DNA of 13,465 bases from CAZKFN01 sp964552035 (lineage in GTDB: Bacteria; Bacteroidota; Bacteroidia; Flavobacteriales_E; Vicingaceae). Position 1 is the first letter of the stretch. Every line of letters starts with the position of its first letter. Shown here piece by piece: positions 8,082 through 13,465 of this stretch. The notes below the pieces were generated by a model. The model saw only the letters and a list, made by a program, of their open reading frames with translations. It was not told the origin of the DNA and did not search any database. Position numbers and translations under genes: made by a program. The stretch spans positions 1 through 13,465 of the forward strand of contig CAZKFN010000068.1 in NCBI GenBank assembly GCA_964552035.1, given 5' to 3'.

Positions 8082-8150
8082 CGAATAGGGAATACCTAAA
8101 TAATACACGATATAATCCTACTCCCTAAAAGTTTTGTGTTTCTAGATTTG

Positions 8151-10157
8151 TTAATCCTCTTCGGTATCTAGCCACCATTTTAACTCAGTATTAGAATCTT
8201 TAGAGCTAACTCTAACAAAACCTTGCATTTCTTGGTGAAGCGCTGAACAGAAGTCGGTACAGTAGAAAGGCCATACACCTTCAAACTTAGGTTTCCATAG
8301 GAAGGTTTCGGTTTGACCAGGCATAATTAACATCTCGGCATTTTCTGCACCAAGGATAGCAAAACCATGAGGAACATCATAATCTTGCTCCATGTTTGTA
8401 ATGTGGAAATAAACTTCGTCACCTACTTTAAATCCTTCTATATTATCCGGAACAAAGTGGCTTCTTACCATTCCCATGTAAACATGAACAATGTTTCCGT
8501 CACGTACTACTTTTGCATCACTTTCTTTAAGTACAGCATAAGGGTGTTTGTTTTTGCTTAACTCATGAATTTTAAGTGATTTAGGAGCAACAATGTCAGC
8601 GGGAATAGCTGCCGCATAATGTGGTTCACCTAATAAAGGGAAGTCTAATAACATCTCCATTTTCTCACCACTAATATCATACAGTTGAGCAGTCTGGCTT
8701 AATTCTGGTCCAGTTGGTAAATAGCGGTCTTTGTTAATTTTATTCATAGCTAAGAAATACTTTCCAAAAGGTTTTCTTGAGTTACCACCTGGGATTAAAC
8801 CGTGACCAGGAGAGTAATATGCTGGCTGGCGGTCTTTTACCTCCCAACTTCCTAATTCCCATTTAACCACTTCAGAAGAAATAAAGAAAGTAGTATAAGC
8901 ATTTCCTTTTCCGTCAAACTCAGTGTGAAGCGGACCTAAACCAGGTTGTTTAACTATTCCTGCAACAATATCTTCAAAGTTTAAGATAGGAATACCGTAT
9001 GCTTCTCCGTCAAATTTCTCATTTTCAATAGCATCTAGCATTTTAGTAAAGCTATGAACGGTTAGGTCAGCAGAGAGCTTTCCATTTCCAACGATATATT
9101 CTCCAGAAGGATCAACGTCACAACCGTGTGGTGATTTTGGAGTTGGTAGGAAATATATTGCTCCCGGAACCTCAGAAGGATCAACCCACAATACTTCATC
9201 TTTCATAGTAGTTGTTGCCATATGAGTTTCTTCACTATAAACGTTATGAGCATAATTAGCTGGAACTTTTGTTCCACCACCATTATCTACATACTCTTCA
9301 ATCTTTTTCCAGTTAATTGCAGCGATAAAGTCCTTATCATTTTGAGAAGCATTAACTTCTAATAAAGTGTTAGCTTCTTCTGTATTATACGTAGTAAAGA
9401 AGAACCAACCGTGGCTTTTATCTCTACCTGGATGTGATAAATCATAGTCGAAACCCGGCATCAATAATTGAAACTTAATATCCATTCCACCTGTTTCTTG
9501 ATCCACACTAATAAAAGTAATAGCTCCCTTAAAGTTTCCTTTACGCTCAGAAATTGGCATATCTCTTTGTGGTGTTGGTACTCCAAAACGAGTTCCTGCC
9601 ACTACATATTCGGTATTTTCAGTAATAAAAGAAGAAGAGTGATTTCCTGCACTATGTGGAATCTCGATAATTTCTGAAGTAGTAAAGGTAGTAAGATCAA
9701 TACGAGCAATTCTTGGCGTATTATTACCATTTATAAAAACCCATCTACCATCTAACTCTCCATTTGTCTGAGAAATGTCAGGGTGGTGTGCATCATCCCA
9801 AGGAATAAAGCCATAAGAAGTTTGCAACAAGGGTTTAGTTTCTTCAGTATAACCATATCCTTTTTCAGGGTCTTGTGAAAATACTGGAATATGTCTAAGA
9901 AGCCTTCCCGAAGGCAATCCATATACGTCTAAGTTTCCAGCAAAACCACCCGATAGGAAAGCATAAAACTCATCCCATTCACCCGGTTTGTTGTACACAC
10001 GTTCTGCAGCATCAGCTGCTAAGATGCCGCCCTTTGAGAGCTCAACACCTTTTCCATTTTTTTTGGAGCTGGAGTTTCCGTTTTCTATCCCGTTGCCGCC
10101 ACAACTAATTAAAGCCGTTATAGCAATAGCTCCGATTATAAGCTTGATTGTTTTCAT
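8151..10157 (-). CDS. nosZ: Nitrous oxide reductase NosZ, clade II type
   Basis: A 668-residue multicopper enzyme that reduces N2O to N2 in the periplasm. Residues 1-19 form a Sec lipoprotein signal (LISC, lipidated Cys19) with no twin-arginine motif, typical of clade II NosZ. A Ser/Asn/Lys/Gly-rich linker follows. The seven His expected for CuZ can be placed by motif: His124 and His125 (DDAHHPD), His173 (GNHSSS), His344 (SPHGCD), His411 (GPLHTEFDG), His452 (SPGHG) and His513 (GEPHY). The C-terminal cupredoxin domain carries the CuA ligands His597 (VPHGFA) and Cys633, Cys637, His641 and Met644 (CTDFCSALHQEM). Asp635 stands where clade I enzymes have Trp. The enzyme appears intact. It follows the lipoprotein cytochrome gene by 27 bases in the same operon and is followed by a hairpin. 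Confidence 0.97.
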   Translation of the reverse strand: MKTIKLIIGAIAITALISCGGNGIENGNSSSKKNGKGVELSKGGILAADAAERVYNKPGEWDEFYAFLSGGFAGNLDVYGLPSGRLLRHIPVFSQDPEKGYGYTEETKPLLQTSYGFIPWDDAHHPDISQTNGELDGRWVFINGNNTPRIARIDLTTFTTSEIIEIPHSAGNHSSSFITENTEYVVAGTRFGVPTPQRDMPISERKGNFKGAITFISVDQETGGMDIKFQLLMPGFDYDLSHPGRDKSHGWFFFTTYNTEEANTLLEVNASQNDKDFIAAINWKKIEEYVDNGGGTKVPANYAHNVYSEETHMATTTMKDEVLWVDPSEVPGAIYFLPTPKSPHGCDVDPSGEYIVGNGKLSADLTVHSFTKMLDAIENEKFDGEAYGIPILNFEDIVAGIVKQPGLGPLHTEFDGKGNAYTTFFISSEVVKWELGSWEVKDRQPAYYSPGHGLIPGGNSRKPFGKYFLAMNKINKDRYLPTGPELSQTAQLYDISGEKMEMLLDFPLLGEPHYAAAIPADIVAPKSLKIHELSKNKHPYAVLKESDAKVVRDGNIVHVYMGMVRSHFVPDNIEGFKVGDEVYFHITNMEQDYDVPHGFAILGAENAEMLIMPGQTETFLWKPKFEGVWPFYCTDFCSALHQEMQGFVRVSSKDSNTELKWWLDTEED

Positions 10158-10184
10158 TATAAAAAATTTAGTTGATTAATAATA

Positions 10185-10703
10185 TTATAGAGTTCTGAAG
10201 TATTCTAGGATTTCTCTAGCTTGCTCTTCAGTGATTCCTTGGTTAGCCATTGGGGCTCCATTGAATTCAATTAGAAGAGCACGTGCTAATGGGTCTTTTT
10301 CTACCATTACTTCTGGGCTAATAATCATATTCATTACCCATTCCGGCGTACGACGCTCAAGTATTCCTTGAGGAGCTGGGCCAATAAACTTTTTATCTGT
10401 TTTATGGCATGCAGTACAATAAGTCTCAAACAACTCCTTCCCTTGAATCACCATCGTTTCGTTAATTTCTTCATCTAAACTTATGTCTGTAATGGGACCA
10501 ACACCTTTGTTTTTTAAATCAACATGGGTCGATGCTTGAACGATTTCCTCTTCAGTATTCTCATCCTCAACTATCTCAATATCACTTGCCCTGCTACTGC
10601 TTGTACTTTCTTTTTTACTTTGGTCGTCTTTTATTTCATTTCCCCCACATGCTAACAGCACGCTGACGAATAATAGGAGTACTAATCTTAATGTGTATTT
10701 CAT
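10185..10703 (-). CDS. Lipoprotein c-type cytochrome of the nos operon
   Basis: A 172-residue single-haem cytochrome c. A lipoprotein signal ends LLAC (Cys19). Residues 20-75 are a polar, acidic and probably flexible linker. The cytochrome domain carries CTACH (96-100) as the haem attachment site and Met152 in FNGAPMAN as the likely sixth haem ligand; it ends EEQAREILEYFRTL, the normal C-terminal helix of class I cytochromes. Membrane-tethered and periplasmic, it most likely hands electrons to the CuA site of NosZ, whose gene follows after 27 bases. It is the first gene of the operon, behind a TAnnTTTG element and an FNR/CRP-like dyad. The electron-donor role is inferred from position. Both this protein and NosZ begin their mature part with Cys-Gly-Gly-Asn. 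Confidence 0.93.
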   Translation of the reverse strand: MKYTLRLVLLLFVSVLLACGGNEIKDDQSKKESTSSSRASDIEIVEDENTEEEIVQASTHVDLKNKGVGPITDISLDEEINETMVIQGKELFETYCTACHKTDKKFIGPAPQGILERRTPEWVMNMIISPEVMVEKDPLARALLIEFNGAPMANQGITEEQAREILEYFRTL

Positions 10704-10733
10704 TTTTTTAGGTATTATAAATTATATTCACGA

Positions 10734-10741
10734 CAAAAGTA
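10734..10741 (-). promoter_or_regulatory. Candidate -7 element of the nos operon (TACTTTTG)
   Basis: On the minus strand this reads TACTTTTG, an exact TAnnTTTG match, 30 bases before the cytochrome start. No TTG lies at the -33 distance. That would fit a promoter needing an activator, which the dyad just upstream could supply. The transcript would begin near 10727-10729. Confidence 0.5.
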
Positions 10742-10763
10742 CGGCGAGTAATTTCTTTAAAAA

Positions 10764-10777
10764 ATGATAAAAGTCAT
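10764..10777 (-). promoter_or_regulatory. FNR/CRP-type operator candidate (ATGA-N6-TCAT)
   Basis: The dyad is ATGA, six bases, TCAT, containing TGA-N6-TCA, the half-site pattern shared by CRP/FNR-family operators. Its centre (10770.5) lies about 42-43 bases upstream of the start point predicted from the TACTTTTG element, the classic position for activation by this family. By base composition I expect such a dyad about once per 3 kb by chance, so position is the main support. The regulator is not in the window. Confidence 0.45.
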
Positions 10778-11105
10778 GAATTGGATGTTTTTATCTAAAT
10801 ATTTTTATTTATTGTATGATATTGTAGCTTAGATAACAGCGGGTAGGTGACAGCAGTGCCTTAAAATAAATTTAATTTTCTAGGCTAATAAGAGTATGTT
10901 TTTTAAAAGGCTGAATTTCCTGAAGAAATATTTTTATTTTTGTTGGATATGAGACCGGCTTTCCTGATTAAAACTTTTTGCATCATGCATTTTTTGCCTA
11001 TTTTTCTATGGCATGTATGATTCTATTTGTTTATTTTACTTAAAAAGGGAAGGGGAAAAGGATATGTGTAGTATGTTTTATTTTCTTTACTTTTTGGCTT
11101 ATTAT

Positions 11106-11156
11106 AAGGCACTTCTTGTTAAGAAATTAATTTCAAAAGTAGTCAAGTGCCTTTTT
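11106..11156 (+). terminator. Terminator-like hairpin, plus-strand direction
   Basis: AAGGCACTT (11106-11114) pairs perfectly with AAGTGCCTT (11145-11153) and runs straight into a T-run to 11156, as in an intrinsic terminator for plus-strand RNA. The 30-base loop contains a perfect palindrome GAAATTAATTTC (11123-11134), which could form an inner stem. The loop is longer than usual for a terminator. There is no plus-strand gene nearby upstream for it to end. Confidence 0.4.
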
Positions 11157-11289
11157 ACTTATCCTTGTCTTTTTTGAGTCAGGAAGTCATTGTTCATTTG
11201 TATAGATTTTAATCTTGTCAATTTAGATATTTTACGCTATAAGTTCAAGTTTAGCACTTTGGGGCATTACGTTTATAGAAAAATATCGG

Positions 11290-11315
11290 TCGTATTACCA
11301 TGAAATCCAATACGA
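11290..11315 (-). terminator. Weak hairpin downstream of the GNAT gene
   Basis: TCGTATT (11290-11296) and AATACGA (11309-11315) pair over seven bases around a 12-base loop, starting 25 bases after the GNAT stop. On the minus strand the 3' side leads after about six bases to ATTTTTC. It may terminate the GNAT transcript, but the stem is AT-rich and the T-run is not adjacent. Confidence 0.3.
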
Positions 11316-11340
11316 TCAACTTTCTCTTAGTGCTTTCACA

Positions 11341-11898
11341 TTAATATTTCCAATCACAAAGAACCACAACCCATTCACCACCTTCCGTGTCGGAATATTT
11401 GTAAATCTCATCAAATCCAATTTTCTTATGCGCCTTCCTTGAGCGCAAATTTGATTTGGAGATTTCCGTTATTGTAAAATCATATTTAGAGCTATAATAT
11501 TCCTGATAAGCTTGATAACACTTCACAAAAACCCCTTTTCCTCTGTATGCTTTACCTACACAAACTTGCCCGACAAGCATATAGTTACAGTCGGATATTA
11601 TTTTTCCTTTATACTTTAGTTTATCAAAGAGCTCAAACAGCGGAAATATTTCAGCTAGGTCATACCTCGACTCTTTCGTCATTGTCAAAACATAACCTAT
11701 TATCTTGTCATTTTCTTTTGCAATAAGGTGTTCTTCTATATTGTTAAACTTTTCTAGTGTTTTGAGGTTGTGCTTTACAAAAACAAAACCTTGGCTTGCC
11801 GCTTCTTCTTTAGAAAGCTGAGCTCGCAAATTTTTCTTTTGCAATTCTAGAATTCCTTTTAATTCTTTAGTACTCTTAGAAGTAGTATACTCTATCAT
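11341..11898 (-). CDS. GNAT-family N-acetyltransferase
   Basis: A 185-residue cytoplasmic protein with the GNAT fold pattern. Beta strand LIAKENDKIIGYVLTM (58-73) leads to the acetyl-CoA binding block VGQVCVGKAYRGKGVF (109-124), whose YRGKG loop (118-122) contacts the pyrophosphate. Then comes ITEISKSNLRSRKAHKKIGF (143-162), the usual motif B with the N-x-RSRKAH-x-x-IGF signature, and a final strand EWVVVLCDW. It would transfer an acetyl group from acetyl-CoA to an amine; the substrate cannot be read from the sequence. No other gene is close enough to suggest one: 218 bases separate it from the formyltransferase upstream and 637 from the nos operon downstream. Isolated GNAT genes are common accessory genes in this phylum. 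Confidence 0.85.
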   Translation of the reverse strand: MIEYTTSKSTKELKGILELQKKNLRAQLSKEEAASQGFVFVKHNLKTLEKFNNIEEHLIAKENDKIIGYVLTMTKESRYDLAEIFPLFELFDKLKYKGKIISDCNYMLVGQVCVGKAYRGKGVFVKCYQAYQEYYSSKYDFTITEISKSNLRSRKAHKKIGFDEIYKYSDTEGGEWVVVLCDWKY

Positions 11899-12116
11899 TT
11901 TTTTATTTTGTATTACGCTTCTGATCTCTTATTGCAAGGTTTGTTTTTAATTAGGAGCGATTAATGGGCTCGTTGATTCGCGAAGGTGGCTAATTTACCT
12001 TTAAATTTCCTATGAATCGGATACGTTAATTTAATAAAAATTATTCAATCGAAGACGTTTACTTCTGCTTTTAGCAAACAAGGTGTTCTCTGTTGACAGC
12101 TTGGGCTTTTTTATGT
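11899..12116. other. Spacer between formyltransferase and GNAT genes
   Basis: I see no open frame, RNA gene or strong hairpin in these 218 bases, and no TAnnTTTG element on the minus strand in front of the GNAT gene. The length suggests the GNAT gene is not in the same transcript unit as the formyltransferase, but its promoter is not evident. Confidence 0.4.
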
Positions 12117-12923
12117 TTATTTTATATCAATTGTTTTAATTGTTTTACGTTTTGCAACTATATTTCCGTTGTCAAATTCTTTTTTAAGTTGAGCGAAGTT
12201 TCTAATTAGATTAATTTTTTGTTTGAGTGTCCATTGTTTGGTATAGTATGTAGTTCCACTTGCAATGTCGGATTGTTTAACGCTTTGTTTTTTTCCTGCA
12301 GCAATAAGTTTCACGGCGTTTATATACAAGCTATGAGCGTGTTCAATAACCTTTATGTGTAACTCGGATAAGTTTTCTTTGCCGTTGAAAGATGTAAATT
12401 CAGTCGTCAAAATGTGTCCCGTGTCAATACCTTTATCAATCCACATAATTGTATTGCCAATTAAATGAAAATCTTTATTAGCAATACACCAATTTGTGCA
12501 GTTTGGTCCACCTTTTACATAGGGTGAAAGACCAGTATGCAGGTTTAAAATTCCAATTGAAGGATTTATATCAAACATTCTTTCTTTCACAAGTCGCGTC
12601 CCTGAGACTAAAATCAAATCAGGTTTATGTTTAGAGGTAAAGTTATAGGCTTCTTCAGAATTAATATTTTCAACATCTAAAATTGCTGTATCGGGATATT
12701 TAGGATATTTATCTTCATAATTTTTCAGCATTCCCCACCATGCTTTTCCGATAGAAGAGAGGAAAAGTTTTTCAATAATTTTCTCAACAATTAAACGAAG
12801 TGTAAGTTTTCTTTTCGATTGACGGGTTTCTGTAACGATTGCTGTAATCGGAAAAACTTCGTGTAATTTATTGGCCAATGCTTTTTGATTAGATTCATTT
12901 CCAATCCATAGGATAATTTTCAT
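12117..12923 (-). CDS. Formyltransferase-fold protein, probably sugar N-formyltransferase
   Basis: A 268-residue protein with the formyltransferase catalytic set. Asn127 and His129 lie in ILNLHTGLSPYVKGG (125-139), and Asp167 in WIDKGIDTGHI (161-171) matches the N-H-D triad of PurN, Fmt and sugar formyltransferases that use N10-formyl-tetrahydrofolate. PDLILVSGTRLV (101-112) is the preceding core strand. After about residue 235 only a short basic helical tail remains, so the C-terminal OB-fold domain of methionyl-tRNA formyltransferase is absent. The deacetylase gene just upstream overlaps it by ATGA, which suggests a paired role: remove an acetyl group from a sugar, then formylate the amine. 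That pairing is inference. A TTG start 66 bases upstream is possible but would lie within the deacetylase gene; the ATG at 12923 is preferred. Confidence 0.75.
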   Translation of the reverse strand: MKIILWIGNESNQKALANKLHEVFPITAIVTETRQSKRKLTLRLIVEKIIEKLFLSSIGKAWWGMLKNYEDKYPKYPDTAILDVENINSEEAYNFTSKHKPDLILVSGTRLVKERMFDINPSIGILNLHTGLSPYVKGGPNCTNWCIANKDFHLIGNTIMWIDKGIDTGHILTTEFTSFNGKENLSELHIKVIEHAHSLYINAVKLIAAGKKQSVKQSDIASGTTYYTKQWTLKQKINLIRNFAQLKKEFDNGNIVAKRKTIKTIDIK

Positions 12924-13312
12924 CTGTAACGAATAAATGATTTGATATTTTCTAATGTATTTGTAATTCGTAGACGTGTTTTCCACCAAGGTTCATTATA
13001 CAATTCTATTCTTGATACTTCAAACAAGTCGTCTTTTTTCGGATTGTGGATATTTTGTTTTACTGCTAATCCTATTTTGTATCCAGCTTTTTCAGCAAGT
13101 TCTTTTGTCGTTTTATTAAAACTTCCGACAGGATAAGAGATTGTCAAAGGGAAATAACCTAATTTCTCTTCAATACGTTTTCCTGATAACACTAATTCAG
13201 AAGTAATGTCATTTTCGTTATTCATTGTGCCCAGCATACTATGCGTTACGGTATGTGAACCGATGTAATGTCCGTCTTGTTGCAATTTTCTTAAATCGTC
13301 CCAATTCATCAT
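12920..13312 (-). pseudogene. Polysaccharide deacetylase, N-terminally broken
   Basis: From the first ATG the frame gives 130 residues with the C-terminal half of a NodB-type deacetylase: SHTVTH (19-24) with metal ligands His20 and His24, then ISYPVGSFN (58-66), AGYKIGLAV (76-84) and LFEVSRIEL (96-104). The N-terminal motif TFDDG, with the catalytic Asp, is missing. The frame stays open upstream of the ATG to 13444, and the triplets there read plausibly as the preceding part of the same protein. They contain no ATG, GTG or TTG and meet TAA at 13445-13447. A one-base change in the adjacent A6 run (minus strand, 13441-13446) would join this frame to one that is open to the window edge. It is either a decayed gene or a gene with a frameshift or sequencing error; the rest may lie beyond the window. 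It overlaps the formyltransferase start by four bases. Confidence 0.6.
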
Positions 13313-13465
13313 TAACTTTGGGAATTCAATATCGTTATAGGTTTCGATTACTCTGTTTAAAATTGATTGCCGTTGGTTGTGTGAAAAATGGAATTCCGTA
13401 TGATGATAATTATGGAAAAGTTTTTGGGTAAAATGTTTGGTTTTTTACACAGTTCATGTTAGCGG

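Larger units (their letters stand above)
10704..11340. other. Gene-free stretch between nos operon and GNAT gene
   Basis: These 637 bases hold no open frame I would call a gene on either strand and no tRNA. The left end contains the nos promoter and FNR/CRP-like dyad. Further right are a TATTTTTG match on the plus strand (10935-10942), a short palindrome TGCATCATGCA (10979-10989), a weak two-part hairpin (10982-11021), a terminator-like hairpin (11106-11156) and a seven-base-pair hairpin (11290-11315). The rest is T-rich and unremarkable. Confidence 0.7.

Noticed and set aside
7954..8150. A second promoter for the nosL-nosDFY half inside the gap after nosZ.
   Set aside because: No TAnnTTTG element is present on the minus strand in this gap, and no CRP/FNR-like dyad.
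10617..10650. KDD after the lipidated Cys of the cytochrome as a surface-export signal of Bacteroidota lipoproteins.
   Set aside because: The acidic residues start about six positions after the Cys, further than the known signals, and a surface location would not fit electron delivery to periplasmic NosZ.
11899..12116. A terminator or RNA gene in the spacer, suggested by a T-run near 12107.
   Set aside because: Only a three-base-pair stem precedes the T-run, and no tRNA-like or longer folding arms are visible.
12117..12923. Methionyl-tRNA formyltransferase (fmt).
   Set aside because: The catalytic triad fits, but the protein lacks the C-terminal OB-fold domain and sits with a polysaccharide deacetylase, not with def or a translation gene.
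13447..13465. The terminal bases with GTTAGCGG look a little like half of an integron attC site.
   Set aside because: Only one short half is present, it does not fit the GTTRRRY core exactly, and no matching second half or other copy is seen in the window.
1..13465. CRISPR arrays, insertion sequences and tandem repeats.
   Set aside because: No regularly spaced repeats, transposase-like frames or paired terminal inverted repeats were seen on either strand.

Overview
The window looks like chromosome of an AT-rich member of the Bacteroidota, most likely a flavobacterium-like marine or freshwater organism. The reasons are low GC, Bacteroidota-type -7 promoter elements (TAnnTTTG) in front of several genes, no clear Shine-Dalgarno sequences, A/T-rich leaders, and gene families and signal peptides typical of that phylum. 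I could run no searches. Names rest on motifs read directly from the translations.

Left part (1-4127), mostly housekeeping: a small secreted, probably outer-membrane beta-barrel protein (+); convergent to it the nucleoid-associated protein YbaB/EbfC (-); then fabG (+), a complete short-chain dehydrogenase with all catalytic residues; and a large membrane-anchored von Willebrand A-like protein (+) that starts 25 bases after fabG and probably shares its transcript.

Middle part (4124-10703, all on the minus strand): a nitrous oxide reductase operon of the clade II (atypical) kind. In transcription order it holds a lipoprotein cytochrome c, nosZ (Sec/lipoprotein signal, complete CuZ and CuA ligand sets), a four-helix membrane protein in the place where clade II clusters carry nosB-like genes, nosL (copper-chaperone lipoprotein), nosD, nosF (ABC ATPase) and nosY (ABC permease). 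The cytochrome would carry electrons to NosZ; NosL supplies copper; NosDFY supports assembly of the CuZ site; N2O is reduced to N2 in the periplasm. No nosR, nosX or clade I Tat signal is seen. The promoter region before the cytochrome has a TAnnTTTG element and an FNR/CRP-type dyad (TGA-N6-TCA) centred about 42 bases upstream of the predicted start point, the expected place for an activator. A strong 11-bp hairpin lies between nosZ and the membrane-protein gene and may set different levels for the catalytic and assembly halves.

Then comes a 637-base gene-free stretch (10704-11340). It holds the nos promoter and, further out, a terminator-like hairpin pointing along the plus strand with no plus-strand gene before it.

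Right part (11341-13465), accessory genes on the minus strand: a GNAT acetyltransferase, then a formyltransferase preceded with an ATGA overlap by a polysaccharide deacetylase. The last two suggest surface-polysaccharide or sugar modification. The deacetylase is incomplete in this window: its open frame runs upstream of its first ATG without any start codon and is cut by a stop next to a six-base homopolymer near the window edge.

The nos operon and its control region are the most informative part. I found no CRISPR array, insertion sequence, tRNA or rRNA.
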